NCBI RefSeq assembly: GCF_005298175.1
Contig: NZ_SZYH01000001.1
Span: 2,604,001-2,668,000, forward strand
From: Marinobacter panjinensis
Lineage (GTDB): Bacteria; Pseudomonadota; Gammaproteobacteria; Pseudomonadales; Oleiphilaceae
Direction: 5' to 3'
DNA length: 64,000 nt
Position numbers and translations under genes: made by a program. Position 1 is the stretch's first letter; every line of letters begins with the position of its first letter. The notes below the pieces were generated by a model. It was given only the letters and a program-made list of their open reading frames with translations. It had not been told where the DNA came from and ran no database searches. Positions 27,128 to 37,590 of the stretch are shown piece after piece.

Positions 27128-28305
27128 CCGGACACGGACGCCATCGCCTGCCGGATTTGTTCCAGGGCCCTCTGCAATACCGGCCGAGGGCAACCAATGT
27201 TCATCCGCATGAATCCACTCCCCGCTTCCCCGAAGGTAATGCCCGGGTTCATGCCGATGCCGGCCTGATGCACGAAGAACCGCTTCAGCTCCGAATCGTC
27301 CATCTCCAGAGCACGGCAATCCAGCCATAACAGGTAGGTGCCCTCCGGTTCGGTCACCTGAATGGCGGGCAAGTGCTGCTCAACGTAATCCATTACGAAG
27401 TCACGAGTGCCTTGCAGGTAGACCATGAGTTCGTCGAGCCACTGGCCTCCGTCGCGGTAACCGGCTTCGAATCCGGCGATGCTGAACGGGTTGCACTGAT
27501 TCATGTGCATGGCATCGAACACATCTTTCAATGCCTTGCGATGCTCGGCATTGGCCACCACCAGTGCCGAGAGCCCCAGACCAGGCATGTTGAAGGTTTT
27601 GCTGGGCGCTACAGCGGTAACCAGGGCGTCCTCATCCCCGGCCAGGCGAGCCAGTACCTGGTGAGCGGGCTTGTCCGGATAGGTCAGGTCACAGTGAATC
27701 TCATCCGACAGCACCACCAGGTTATGCCGCCGGGCAATCGCCAGTACCGCCGTCAGCTCGCTTTCGGTCCATACACGGCCCACCGGATTATGGGGTGAAC
27801 ACAGCAACAGCACCCTGGCATCTTCCCGTGCCGCGCAGGCCTCCAGATGCTCAAGGTTCATTTGATAGCGGCCATCCACCTGCTCCAGCGGATTCTCGAT
27901 CACAACCCGGCCAGTTTTTCGAATGGCGCTGAAAAAAGGCGGATAGACCGGCGGCTGGATAATCACGCCTTCGCCTTCCTTCGCAAACGCCAGTGCCGCC
28001 GCATGGAGGGATGGCACCACACCCGGGGCCATCAGTAACCAGTCCCGCTCGATAGTCCAGCCATGGCGGCTCCGGAACCAGTCAACAATGGATGCGTAGA
28101 GGCTTTCCGGGAACAGTGTGTAACCGTACACCGGGTGCCTCGCCCGCTCCTCCAGAGCTTGCGTGACCGCCGCCGGTGCCGCAAAATCCATATCCGCCAC
28201 CCAGAGCGGTATAACATCCTCGCGGCCGAACACTGCCTTGCGGGCATCGAATTTTACCGAGCAGGTATTCTCCCGCTGAAGACGTCGGTCGAAGAAGTCA
28301 GGCAC
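27124..28305 (-). CDS. patB: PatB/MalY-type PLP-dependent C-S lyase
   Basis: 393 residues. It is an aminotransferase class I/II fold enzyme of the MalY/PatB branch, which cleaves cystathionine or related C-S bonds to pyruvate, ammonia and a thiol. Family features are the start FDRRLQRENTCSVKFD, PLWVADMDF, and CSPHNPVGRVW. The PLP lysine is in APSKTFNMPGL and the C-terminal arginine in GFMRMNIGCPR. GTG 28305 has GGAGG at the right distance; an ATG at 28359 would add 18 low-complexity residues. Confidence 0.88.
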   Translation of the reverse strand: MPDFFDRRLQRENTCSVKFDARKAVFGREDVIPLWVADMDFAAPAAVTQALEERARHPVYGYTLFPESLYASIVDWFRSRHGWTIERDWLLMAPGVVPSLHAAALAFAKEGEGVIIQPPVYPPFFSAIRKTGRVVIENPLEQVDGRYQMNLEHLEACAAREDARVLLLCSPHNPVGRVWTESELTAVLAIARRHNLVVLSDEIHCDLTYPDKPAHQVLARLAGDEDALVTAVAPSKTFNMPGLGLSALVVANAEHRKALKDVFDAMHMNQCNPFSIAGFEAGYRDGGQWLDELMVYLQGTRDFVMDYVEQHLPAIQVTEPEGTYLLWLDCRALEMDDSELKRFFVHQAGIGMNPGITFGEAGSGFMRMNIGCPRPVLQRALEQIRQAMASVSG

Positions 28306-28500
28306 GAAAGGCCTCCGTTGTTGTGTTGTTGAGGTCAGAGTAGTCGATATCGACGTCATTCTGGGGCAGGAGCGATAATAGCCGCAACCGCCGGGTCCGT
28401 CTTTGGTCGCAAAGACACAGGTTTTGCTTGCCTGGCACCGCCAATACTTGCGAACCTAACGGATTAATTGCTCATCCCGATTTATATTCGGAGCCTTTGA

Positions 28501-29388
28501 ATGCTTGCCCAGATCCTGTCCACGATGTTGCCGGTATTCCTGATTGCCGGCTGTGGCGCTCTTTACGGTCGTTACCGCACACCCGATATCCAGGGCTTGA
28601 ACACCCTGAACATGGAGCTGTTTGTGCCCATGCTGGTGTTTGCGGTGTTGGCAGACCAGCAGGCACCGCTGCAGGAATACACCAGCCTGGCGCTGGCGGC
28701 TACGGTTGTGGTTCTGGGCTCTGGCATTGTCCTCTACCCTGTGGCCAGGGTCCTGAACCTGAATCTGAAAACCTTCCTGCCGCCGATGATGTTCAACAAC
28801 TCCGGTAACATGGGGATTCCGATTCTGGTGTTAGCCTTCGGCGAGGCAGCCCTGCCGGCGGCCGTTGTGCTATTTGTTGTGGAGATGCTGCTGCACTTTA
28901 CCGTGGGCATCTATATGCTCGATCCGCACACCTCCATCTTCAGAAGGCTTCGCCTGCCCGTTATTATGGCGAGTATCGCCGGCCTGGCCGTCAATTTCGG
29001 CGGTGTACCCATGCCCCAATGGTTGTTGGAAACCCTGAACATGCTTGGCGGAGTCTGTATCCCCCTGATGCTGTTTACCCTCGGCGTGCGCATGCTGGAT
29101 GTGGATTTCGGCGACTGGAAACTGGGCATCCTCGGTGCCATTGCCTGCCCCGCCTCCGGGCTGATCCTGGCCTGGCCGATGATCGCGATTCTCGATCTCC
29201 CCGGCCTGCAGGTGGCCGCCCTCTGGGTCTTTGCCGCCATGCCATCCGCCGTGCTGAACTACATGCTGGCGGAACAATACCAGCAGGAGCCTGAAAAAGT
29301 TGCGTCACTGGTTCTGATCAGCAACCTCGGCAGCATTGTGGTGATGCCCATCGTGCTGGGCCTGGTGTTTGCGGCAGGCTATGTCTGA
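28501..29388 (+). CDS. AEC-family transporter (auxin efflux carrier-like)
   Basis: 295 residues and about ten spans, with the broken-helix features of the AEC family: PVFLIAGCGALYGR at the start, FNNSGNMGIPILVLAFGEAA in the middle, and a second half ending in LVLISNLGSIVVMPIVLGLV. Bacterial members carry malonate or other small acids in a few cases. Its 3' end overlaps the start of the prenyltransferase gene by eight bases, which suggests co-transcription. Confidence 0.87.
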   Translation: MLAQILSTMLPVFLIAGCGALYGRYRTPDIQGLNTLNMELFVPMLVFAVLADQQAPLQEYTSLALAATVVVLGSGIVLYPVARVLNLNLKTFLPPMMFNNSGNMGIPILVLAFGEAALPAAVVLFVVEMLLHFTVGIYMLDPHTSIFRRLRLPVIMASIAGLAVNFGGVPMPQWLLETLNMLGGVCIPLMLFTLGVRMLDVDFGDWKLGILGAIACPASGLILAWPMIAILDLPGLQVAALWVFAAMPSAVLNYMLAEQYQQEPEKVASLVLISNLGSIVVMPIVLGLVFAAGYV

Positions 29389-30271
29389 GGCTATTGCGGT
29401 CGTTCGTGCCTCCCGCCCCAACTTCCTGGTGCTCGCGCCCCTGTGCGCGGGGCTTGGCGTAGCGGTGGCCTGGCAGCAGAGCACACCGCCAGCATTAACG
29501 GATACCCTTCTGGTGCTGATAGGTGCCGTGCTGGCCCATGCTGCCGTGAATCTGCTCAACGAATATGAAGACTTTGTCTCCGGCCTCGATCTGATCACCC
29601 GGCGGACCCCTTTCTCCGGTGGCAGCGGAGCTCTGCCAGAGAGACCGTCCGCTGCCAAGCGGGTGCTGCTTGCCGCTGGCGGTACCCTGGCACTGGTGAT
29701 TGGCATCGGGCTGTACTTTCTCTGGCTTCGTGGGCTACCAATGCTGGTGCTCGGCGTTGCCGGTGTTGTGCTGGTAGTGACTTACACCCGCTGGATTACC
29801 CGTTCGCCGCTCCTCTGCCTGTTGGCGCCCGGGCTGGGCTTTGGCCCGGTGATGGTTCTGGGCAGCCTGATTGCCCTCGATGCCACCCTGGACGCAGCGG
29901 CTCTCACCGTTTCGTTGATCAGCTTGCTGCTGGTCAGCGAGCTTCTGCTAATCAATCAGATTCCCGATGCCGACGCAGATCGCAAAGTCGGCCGCCGCCA
30001 CCTGGTCATCACACATGGCAAGCCGGCGGCTGCCCGACTGGCTGGAATCATGTTGCTGGCGAGTTACGGCGTGCTGGCAGCGGGACTGCTGGCAGGCTGG
30101 CTGCCAACCTGGAGCGCTCTTGCCCTGGCCCCGGCACCAGCGGCCCTTTGGTTAAGCCTCCGGCTGCCAGGAGCTCTTGCCGATCCCCGGCGGCTCAATA
30201 ACCTGCTTGGCACCAATATAGTCATACTGCTGGCCACGCTGACGTTACTGATCTGCGGCCTCAGTCTTTAA
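29381..30271 (+). CDS. UbiA-superfamily prenyltransferase
   Basis: 296 residues, mostly membrane-embedded. The first aspartate-rich motif reads NLLNEYEDF. The second reads [17 protein letters not shown] and includes the conserved DxxxD. This pattern is MenA-like. Such enzymes attach a polyprenyl chain to an aromatic acceptor. There is no quinone pathway gene nearby, so the product is uncertain. ATG 29381 overlaps the end of the AEC gene. Its 3' end overlaps the convergent chemoreceptor gene by 11 bases. Confidence 0.83.
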   Translation: MSEAIAVVRASRPNFLVLAPLCAGLGVAVAWQQSTPPALTDTLLVLIGAVLAHAAVNLLNEYEDFVSGLDLITRRTPFSGGSGALPERPSAAKRVLLAAGGTLALVIGIGLYFLWLRGLPMLVLGVAGVVLVVTYTRWITRSPLLCLLAPGLGFGPVMVLGSLIALDATLDAAALTVSLISLLLVSELLLINQIPDADADRKVGRRHLVITHGKPAAARLAGIMLLASYGVLAAGLLAGWLPTWSALALAPAPAALWLSLRLPGALADPRRLNNLLGTNIVILLATLTLLICGLSL

Positions 30272-31904
30272 GCCGGAACACACTGACCCTTCCGCTCAAC
30301 TGTTCCGCCAGCGTGGCAAGATCGCGGCTGGCGCCCGCCACCTGTTCGGAACCAGCGGAGGTTTCCACGGTGGAGTCGTGAATACGGCTGATGTTGCGGT
30401 TCACTTCCTCCGCTACGCTGCTCTGCTCTTCTGCTGCGCTGGCAATCTGGGCGTTCATGTCATTGATTTCACCCACTTCCTGACGGATTTTCGCCAGGGC
30501 CTGCTCCGCAGAGCGGGTTTTTTCCACCGTGGTTTTGGCGAGATCGCGGCTGGTTTCCATTACCGCCGCCGCTTCCGAGGCGCCGGTCTGGAGTTTTCCG
30601 ATCATCTCCTGGATTTCACGGGTAGAATCCTGGGTGCGGGTCGCCAGTGAGCGCACTTCATCGGCCACTACCGCGAAGCCACGGCCGTGGGTGCCAGCGC
30701 GAGCGGCTTCAATGGCCGCATTCAGTGCCAGCAGATTGGTCTGTTCGGCGATGGCGTTGATCACTTCGATGATCTTTTCAATGTTGGCGCTGTCGTCGGA
30801 AACCCGGTGCACGGTTACAGCGGCTTTCTCGAGGGTGTCTGCCAGTTCACCAATGGAAACAGCCGTTTCCTGAACCACCCGATTACCGGTCTCCACTTCC
30901 AGATCCGCTTTGCCAGTGGCTGTGGCCGCATTGGACGCAAATCCCGCCACTTCATTAACTGTTGTCGCCATCTGGTTGATGGCCGTTGCCATCTGCTCCG
31001 CTTCCTCGGACTGGATGCGGATCTGGCGATTGTTGTTATCCGAGGTAGACAGCAACTCCGAGGAACTCCTGGACAGTTCCTTGGCTGACTGACGAACTTC
31101 GCGAATAATCCCGGCGAGTTGCTCCACGGTGTCCCTGAGAGCACCCATCACACTGTCCGGATACTTCGTCTGAATGTCCTGGTCGAGTATGCCATCCGAG
31201 AGCCGACGAATGGCGTCGGCGACTTCATCCGGCTCCGCGCCCAGCGTTGAACGGAGCCTGCGGATGATAAGCACCGCCACCACAATGCTCAGCAGCACCG
31301 CAATTCCGGTGACCAGGAATATGACTCTATTGAAGTTGCCCGCCGCTTCCCTCACCGCGTCCACGTTGGTGGTAATGAAGCCTTCCTGGTGGTCGATGAA
31401 CGCATTGATGCGGTTCAGCCAGGTGGTATAGGCGGGGGACACTTCCTCCAGCAAAAATTCCCTGGCTTCATCGATGCGGCCGTCCTGGCGTATTTCCAGT
31501 AACTCCCCGGTCAGCGCCAGGGTGCTGCGCTCAATCTCCTTGATATCCGCCAGCAGTTGCTGCTCCCGATCTGTGGCTCCGGCTGACCGGAACAGCTGGT
31601 CCATGGGCCTGGCTGAGTCTACGTAGAAAGCCTTCAATCGTTCAATATCCTGGAGATGCATTCTCAGCGCCCGGTCTTCCCGCACCAGCACAGCATCACG
31701 GATGGCAATTGCACGGTCATGAACGCTGCCACGAAAGTTGATGGCATAGCGCTGCTTCACGGCCGCGTCATCGCCTACTTCGGTGAGGGTCCGGTCAATG
31801 AAACCAACCCGATGATTGCTGATAAGAGTGACGAGAATCATCAGGGAAAGAATAAGGCCAAAACCCAGGGTGAGTCGTTTGGCGACAGTGAATTTGTTGA
31901 ACAT
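30261..31904 (-). CDS. methyl-accepting chemotaxis protein
   Basis: 547 residues. Span 1 is at about residues 10-28. A four-helix-bundle-type periplasmic sensor follows, and span 2 at about 190-212 ([20 protein letters not shown]). After a HAMP domain ([20 protein letters not shown]) comes the signalling coiled coil. The highly conserved tip reads [20 protein letters not shown] followed by [16 protein letters not shown]. It lacks a C-terminal NWETF-type pentapeptide, so CheR/CheB would act without that tether. The ligand is unknown. Confidence 0.93.
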   Translation of the reverse strand: MFNKFTVAKRLTLGFGLILSLMILVTLISNHRVGFIDRTLTEVGDDAAVKQRYAINFRGSVHDRAIAIRDAVLVREDRALRMHLQDIERLKAFYVDSARPMDQLFRSAGATDREQQLLADIKEIERSTLALTGELLEIRQDGRIDEAREFLLEEVSPAYTTWLNRINAFIDHQEGFITTNVDAVREAAGNFNRVIFLVTGIAVLLSIVVAVLIIRRLRSTLGAEPDEVADAIRRLSDGILDQDIQTKYPDSVMGALRDTVEQLAGIIREVRQSAKELSRSSSELLSTSDNNNRQIRIQSEEAEQMATAINQMATTVNEVAGFASNAATATGKADLEVETGNRVVQETAVSIGELADTLEKAAVTVHRVSDDSANIEKIIEVINAIAEQTNLLALNAAIEAARAGTHGRGFAVVADEVRSLATRTQDSTREIQEMIGKLQTGASEAAAVMETSRDLAKTTVEKTRSAEQALAKIRQEVGEINDMNAQIASAAEEQSSVAEEVNRNISRIHDSTVETSAGSEQVAGASRDLATLAEQLSGRVSVFRLKD

Positions 31905-32142
31905 GATCTACTCCGGCTGCTCATAACCATAAATCGAATCTATCTATTCACCGGTTTCGCAAAATCGGATCAATGGAGATGCTAGAGAAGGCGGATCTTT
32001 TACAATTATTTGCATTGCTACATAGTGTTACACTCCGTGGCAATTAGCCGCCATAACCGCCGAGTGCGCTTGCAACCACCCGGGCTTTGACCGAAGGTAA
32101 GACCATTCAGGTTGAATTTCATTTTGATACGGAGATCCGCCC

Positions 32143-34650
32143 ATGAGTGTTCTGCTTCTCCTCCTCAGTGCACTGGTACTGATATACCTCGGCATTGGTG
32201 GCACCACTGCTGCCGCTGTTCTGGTGATAGCAACGATTGTTGGTCTGTTTCAGGATGGCTGGCACATCCTCAGTATTTTATTCGGCGGCGGCCTGCTTGC
32301 CCTGGGCCTGGTTCTGTTATTTCCGGGCGAGCTGCGTCGAGAAAAATTCAGCGCCCCGTTACTGGGCTGGGTACGGGGCCGCTTGCCCAAACTTTCGGAT
32401 ACCGAGGAGGAAGCACTGCACTCGGGCACGGTGGACTGGGATGGTGAGCTGTTTTCCGGCCAGCCCGAGTGGTCAAAATTACTGGATGCCAAACCCGCCC
32501 ATCTCTCCAGTGAAGAGCAGGCTTTCCTGGACGGGCCGGTGGAAAAGCTCTGTGGCATGCTGGATGACTGGAAAATCACCCACGAAGAGTTCGACCTTCC
32601 CAACAAGGTCTGGAAATTCATTCGTGAGAACGGCTTCTTCGGGTTGATTATCCCCAAGGAACAAGGCGGCAAGGGCTTCTCCCATACCGCCCACTCCGAA
32701 ATCGTTATGAAGATCTCCACCCGCAGCGTTTCCGCCGCTGTCACCGTGATGGTGCCCAACTCCCTGGGCCCGGGCGAGTTGCTGATGGAGTACGGCACCG
32801 ATACCCAGAAAGAGTACTACCTGCCCCGGCTCGCCGGCGGCGAGGAAATTCCCTGCTTTGCCCTGACCTCCCCGGTGGCCGGCTCTGACGCAGGCGCTAT
32901 CCCGGACAAGGGCATCGTCTGTAAGGGCCAATGGGATGGCAAGGAAGTGCTGGGTCTGAAAGTGACCTGGAACAAGCGCTACATCACCCTGGCCCCGGTC
33001 GCAACATTGATTGGTCTGGCCATCAAGGTGTACGACCCTGACAAGCTGCTCGGTGACTCCGATGACATCGGCGTGACCTGCGTGATGATTCCGCAGGACC
33101 TTGAAGGCGTTCACTCCGGCGCCCGTCACCTGCCAATGAACACCGTGTTTATGAACGGCCCGACCTGGGGCAATGACGTTTTCATTCCCATGGACCAGGT
33201 CATCGGCGGCCAGGACATGCTGGGTAAGGGCTGGAAGATGCTGCTGGAATGCCTGTCCATTGGCCGTTCCATCTCCCTGCCCGCGTTGGGCACCGGTGCC
33301 GGCAAGGTCGCCAGCCTGGCAACCGGTTCCTATGCCCTGACCCGGGAACAGTTCGGCCGCTCCATCAGCCAGTTTGAAGGCGTCCAGGAAGCCCTCGAAC
33401 CCATCGCCGGCTACACCTACATGATGGACGCCGCGCGATTGCTGACCTCCGGTATGCTGGACCGCGGGGTACGACCATCCGTGCCTTCTGCGGTGCTCAA
33501 GTACCGCAATACCGACCTGATGCGTATTGTGATCAACCATGCCATGGACGTGGTGGCCGGCCGGGGTGTTATTACCGGACCCCGCAACTTCCTCGCCCGG
33601 GCCTACCAGGCGGTGCCCATCGGTATTACGGTTGAGGGTGCCAATATCCTCACCCGCAGCCTGATGGTGTTCGGCCAGGGAGCGATCCGCTGTCATCCGT
33701 TCATTGTGGAGGAAATTGAAGCGGCTGGTATGGAAGACAAGAAAGCGGCCGTCGAAAAATTCGATGGCATCTTCTACCGCCATATCGCCCACACCACCCG
33801 CAATGCGCTGCGATCCTTTGTGCTCGCCCTGACCGGCGGTTTGCTGGAGCCCGTACCGCGCCAGGGTAATATCCAGTCCAGCTATCGTCAGCTGGCCCGG
33901 TTCTCGGCAGCCTTCGCATTGATGACCGACGTGACCCTGCTCACGGTCGGCGGCGGCCTCAAGGCCCGCCAGCGTCTGTCCGGCCGCATGGCGGACTGCC
34001 TGGTGCACCTGTATTACGCCACCGCGGTGATCAAGCAATGGCATGAGGAAGGCTACCCGGATGACCAGCGCCCGCTGGTGGACTGGTGTCTGCAAACCAG
34101 CCTGCGGGACCTCAAGACGTGCATGCGCGAGTTGATTATCAACTTCCCGGTGCCACTGCTACGTTGGCCGTTGCGGATACTGGTGTTCCCGCTGGGTGCC
34201 ACTGGCCTGAACGGACCCGACGACACACTGGGTACCGAGGTTGCCGCCAGTATCGTCACGGATACGCCGTTGCGCCAGCGCATCAGCCGTGGCAGCTACG
34301 TCAACACCGACCCGGAAGACCCGCTGGGCCGGGTGCTGAACGCCTACCGGCTGGCCAATGAAACCCGCGAAATGCGCGAGCGCCTGCACGAGGCTTTGCG
34401 TAACCGTGACGAGGATGAACTCGGGGGCATCGACCTGCTGATGGGCCACGAGCGCAAGGAACTGGTTGATTGGGCCTGTGAACAGGGCGTCGTGAAGGGT
34501 GAAGAATGTGACAAGCTGCTGGAGGCGCTGGAAGCACTCTACGATGTGATCCGGGTCGATGCCTTTGAGCCCGATGGCCTGAAAGCGCTGTCACGCTGCG
34601 CGAAGGGCAAGCGCAAGGTTGTGGAGCGCCCGCCCAGAGAAGAAGAGTAA
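32143..34650 (+). CDS. fadE: long-chain acyl-CoA dehydrogenase FadE
   Basis: 835 residues, close to E. coli FadE (814), much longer than ordinary acyl-CoA dehydrogenases. The N-terminal about 65 residues are hydrophobic and anchor it to the membrane. The FAD-binding dehydrogenase core includes CFALTSPVAGSDAGAI and WNKRYITLAPVATLIGLA. A FadE-specific C-terminal domain follows. It catalyses the first step of fatty acid beta-oxidation. The gene is alone, with a weak hairpin after it. Confidence 0.93.
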   Translation: MSVLLLLLSALVLIYLGIGGTTAAAVLVIATIVGLFQDGWHILSILFGGGLLALGLVLLFPGELRREKFSAPLLGWVRGRLPKLSDTEEEALHSGTVDWDGELFSGQPEWSKLLDAKPAHLSSEEQAFLDGPVEKLCGMLDDWKITHEEFDLPNKVWKFIRENGFFGLIIPKEQGGKGFSHTAHSEIVMKISTRSVSAAVTVMVPNSLGPGELLMEYGTDTQKEYYLPRLAGGEEIPCFALTSPVAGSDAGAIPDKGIVCKGQWDGKEVLGLKVTWNKRYITLAPVATLIGLAIKVYDPDKLLGDSDDIGVTCVMIPQDLEGVHSGARHLPMNTVFMNGPTWGNDVFIPMDQVIGGQDMLGKGWKMLLECLSIGRSISLPALGTGAGKVASLATGSYALTREQFGRSISQFEGVQEALEPIAGYTYMMDAARLLTSGMLDRGVRPSVPSAVLKYRNTDLMRIVINHAMDVVAGRGVITGPRNFLARAYQAVPIGITVEGANILTRSLMVFGQGAIRCHPFIVEEIEAAGMEDKKAAVEKFDGIFYRHIAHTTRNALRSFVLALTGGLLEPVPRQGNIQSSYRQLARFSAAFALMTDVTLLTVGGGLKARQRLSGRMADCLVHLYYATAVIKQWHEEGYPDDQRPLVDWCLQTSLRDLKTCMRELIINFPVPLLRWPLRILVFPLGATGLNGPDDTLGTEVAASIVTDTPLRQRISRGSYVNTDPEDPLGRVLNAYRLANETREMRERLHEALRNRDEDELGGIDLLMGHERKELVDWACEQGVVKGEECDKLLEALEALYDVIRVDAFEPDGLKALSRCAKGKRKVVERPPREEE

Positions 34651-34664
34651 TTGCCTTCAATTCA

Positions 34665-34690
34665 GCGGCGCCCGATCCATTGGGTGCCGC
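34665..34690 (+). terminator. hairpin downstream of fadE
   Basis: GCGGCGCCC (34665-34673) pairs with GGGTGCCGC (34682-34690), one G-T pair, around an eight-base loop. It lies 15 bases after the fadE stop. No T-run follows. Confidence 0.45.
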
Positions 34691-34862
34691 GGTAGGCTCG
34701 CTTCAATCTGACCAACCCACCTCACTATTACCTCAACCTTGCCATGTGATTGACACATCCTATGAAAGTAGATTCAAAAAGCACTTTTTCTTATTAACTT
34801 TCAGTTATAAAATACTGAATAGATATTTCATTTAAGCATATATAGATATTCCGGTAGGCTAT

Positions 34863-35633
34863 ATGGAACTCCAGTTCAGTCAGGTAACCAAGTCATTTGG
34901 CGACCTGAACGTTATCAAGCTATTTGACACCACCATCAGGAACGGCGAAATCGTTGCCCTGGTGGGTCCGTCCGGTTGCGGCAAATCCACGCTGTTACAC
35001 ATGTTGGCCGGGCTTCAGCAGCCCTCTACCGGTACCTTGACTGCGGGCGGCTCCTCGGTAGCCAACCCGTCCCCTGAGCGCACCCTGGTATTCCAGGAGC
35101 ACGCCCTCTACCCGTGGATGACCTTGCTGGATAACGTGGCCCTGGCGCTGGAGTTTCAGGATCAGCCCCGCAAGGCCTCCCTGGAAGAGGCCCGTAAATG
35201 GCTGTCCAGGGTCAGGCTTGTCGGTTTTGAAGGTTATTACCCCCATCAGGTTTCCGGAGGCATGCGGCAGCGTTGCGCCCTGGCCAGGGCCTTTATTGCC
35301 CGTCCCAAGGTACTACTGCTGGACGAGCCTTTCGGCGCCCTGGATGCGCTGACCCGGATGACCCTGCAAAGTGTCCTCAAAGACCTGATTGAAGAAGAGC
35401 GACCCACCGTGGTTCTGGTCACCCATGACGTGGATGAAGCCCTCTACCTGGCAGACCGCGTCATGGTTTTCAGCCAGCGGCCGGCAACGGTGTTGCGGGA
35501 GGTCGAACTGGGACACATCCCCAAGACCCATGACCTGTCTGCTTTCGCCGATGTCCGCCGGGAAGTCCTGAACCTGCTGGGCATTGACACTGACGAACAC
35601 GAACCCACACATTCCGAAGGAGAAACGGCATGA
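34863..35633 (+). CDS. ABC importer ATPase, nitrate/sulfonate/taurine type
   Basis: 256 residues. Walker A is GPSGCGKST with K41, the signature is VSGGMRQRCALAR, Walker B is VLLLDEPFGALD, and the switch histidine is in VLVTHDVDEAL. The sequence type (SsuB/TauB/NrtD-like) matches the neighbouring permease and binding protein. It is first in a run of three and overlaps the next gene by four bases. The 120 bases upstream are strikingly AT-rich and probably hold the promoter. The substrate is unknown. Confidence 0.9.
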   Translation: MELQFSQVTKSFGDLNVIKLFDTTIRNGEIVALVGPSGCGKSTLLHMLAGLQQPSTGTLTAGGSSVANPSPERTLVFQEHALYPWMTLLDNVALALEFQDQPRKASLEEARKWLSRVRLVGFEGYYPHQVSGGMRQRCALARAFIARPKVLLLDEPFGALDALTRMTLQSVLKDLIEEERPTVVLVTHDVDEALYLADRVMVFSQRPATVLREVELGHIPKTHDLSAFADVRREVLNLLGIDTDEHEPTHSEGETA

Positions 35634-36625
35634 ACCGCTCTTTACTGACTCCCCTCTTTGCCTTCCTGCTGTCCCTGGCTATCGCCAGCCCGGCGACGGC
35701 AGCAGAAAAATTCCGTGTCGGTTATGTCCGCGTTATGGACGATGCCCAGGCCATGTTGGCCTATGAGGCCGGGCTCTATGAGAAGTATGGCCTCGACGCA
35801 GAACTGATCGAATTCACGTCCGGCACCGACCTGATCAAGGGCATCGTTGGCGGCCAGCTGGATATCGGCGTACTGGGCTTCTCCAATGCCTTTACCTGGG
35901 CGTCCAAGGGTGCAGACCTGAAAATTGTCGGCGGTGCGCAGCGCGGCTATCACTCACTGCTGGTGCGTGAAGATTCGGGCATTGAATCGGTGGAAGACCT
36001 CAAGGGTAAAAGTCTGGCGTCCCAGAAACAGGGCAGCACCGCAGACATCGTCCTCAAGGGTGTGATGCTCGACAATGCCGGGCTGACCCCGTCGGACCTG
36101 AACATCATGGGCGTAGCCCCTTCCGTGGCCGTACAGTCGCTGGTTGGTGGTCGTGTGGATGCCGCCTTCCTGTTCGAGCCGTACGACCGCATCGCGCAGC
36201 TGGTGGCCCCGGTCAAGCAGATCTATGAAATTGGCGAGGTGTGGCCATTCCCCTGCATGGTCGTGATTACCTCCGGTGAAACCCTGAAAAACCGCAAGGA
36301 TGTACTCTGGGCGGCACTGGATGCCCAACGCGACGCCATTGATATGCTCGAGAGCAATCCGGCAGAAGCAGCACCCTATATCACCGACTACTTTATCCGC
36401 GAGCCGGTGGTGAAATCCCGCAACCAGGGCGACGTGCCCAGCGAGCAGGTGATCACCGAGGCCATCAAGACCAACGACTTCAGCGCCAAACTGACCGAGG
36501 ACGATATCAACCGTATGAAGGAACTGGCAGCCATCATGCAGGAACAGGATATTCTTCAGGTGGAAGGCGAGTTTGATGTCGATGCCTTGCTGGACCTGTC
36601 CTGGCAGCAGGCGCGCGAGCTGTAA
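35630..36625 (+). CDS. ABC substrate-binding protein, SsuA/NMT1-like
   Basis: 331 residues with a signal peptide cleaved near AIASPATAA/EKF. The NMT1/SsuA fold is shown by the start EKFRVGYVRVMDDAQAM, the GLYEKYGLDAELIEF segment, and GGQLDIGVLGFSNAFTW. It captures the ligand in the periplasm for the ATPase and permease on either side. Members bind sulfonates, nitrate, thiamine precursors or aromatic acids; none can be chosen here. Confidence 0.88.
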   Translation: MNRSLLTPLFAFLLSLAIASPATAAEKFRVGYVRVMDDAQAMLAYEAGLYEKYGLDAELIEFTSGTDLIKGIVGGQLDIGVLGFSNAFTWASKGADLKIVGGAQRGYHSLLVREDSGIESVEDLKGKSLASQKQGSTADIVLKGVMLDNAGLTPSDLNIMGVAPSVAVQSLVGGRVDAAFLFEPYDRIAQLVAPVKQIYEIGEVWPFPCMVVITSGETLKNRKDVLWAALDAQRDAIDMLESNPAEAAPYITDYFIREPVVKSRNQGDVPSEQVITEAIKTNDFSAKLTEDDINRMKELAAIMQEQDILQVEGEFDVDALLDLSWQQAREL

Positions 36626-36627
36626 GC

Positions 36628-37398
36628 ATGAGTAATACTCAGTCAACCGGCGTTGCCAGCAAACGGGCCTATGTGGCCGCTATCGCCATTATCCTGTTTT
36701 TCTGGCAGGTGGCGGCCTGGTTCCTGCCGGACTTCCTGATGCCGGATGTACCGGTGGCCCTGCAACGTTTGTGGGAAGAACTTAACAGCGGCGACTTCTA
36801 CGAAGGACTCGGCAACAGCATGAGCCGCCTTGGCATCGGATACGGGGCTGCCCTGTTCTTCGGCATCATTCTGGGCCTGGTGGGTGGCACCCTGGACCTG
36901 GTGCGCAGCACCCTGAAAGCGGCCATCATCATCCTGCAGTCCATCCCGTCCATTGCCTGGGTGCCGCTGTTCCTGATCCTGATGGGCTTCGGCAATACGC
37001 CGATCATTGTCGTGGTGGCCATCGGTGCGTTCTTCCCCACCGCCCTGAGCGTGATGAACGCCACCGAGAGCGTCGAGAAAGTGCATATTTCTGCGGCCCG
37101 GGTGATGGGTGCATCCAAGTTGCAGATGCTCAAACGGGTCTACTTCCCTGCGGTTACCCCGGAACTGATCACCGGCGCCCAGCTGGCCTTCGGCAACGCC
37201 TGGCGCGCTCTGATCTCCGCCGAGATGATCGTCGGCTTCAGCGCCGGCCTGGGCAAGTCCCTGGCCTATTCCGGCGAGATTGCGGACATGACCGGTGTGA
37301 TGACCAACATCCTGGTGATTGCCATCCTGGCTGCGGTGATCGATCAGGTGATCCTGGAACGCATCAAACACCGGTTGCTGCGCTACCAGTATCTGTAA
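36628..37398 (+). CDS. ABC permease, nitrate/sulfonate/taurine type
   Basis: 256 residues, about six spans. The cytoplasmic coupling loop carries the EAA-like sequence MGASKLQMLKRVYFPAVTPE. It starts two bases after the binding-protein stop. With the two genes before it, it forms a complete importer. Confidence 0.9.
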   Translation: MSNTQSTGVASKRAYVAAIAIILFFWQVAAWFLPDFLMPDVPVALQRLWEELNSGDFYEGLGNSMSRLGIGYGAALFFGIILGLVGGTLDLVRSTLKAAIIILQSIPSIAWVPLFLILMGFGNTPIIVVVAIGAFFPTALSVMNATESVEKVHISAARVMGASKLQMLKRVYFPAVTPELITGAQLAFGNAWRALISAEMIVGFSAGLGKSLAYSGEIADMTGVMTNILVIAILAAVIDQVILERIKHRLLRYQYL

Positions 37399-37590
37399 AA
37401 CCTGTTACCGCTTTCCGGGAGGCGATCTGCCTCCCCTCTTTTCTTGACAGACTCCACACCCTCCGACTATTACTGAACTCAGTTCAATTGGCAGTACCTA
37501 CAACCTTTTCAGAAAAAAAGACTGAATAACAAATAATAACGAACCTGTGGCGCACCGGTCGCCGACTCGAACCGAAAGGGGTGTATTTCC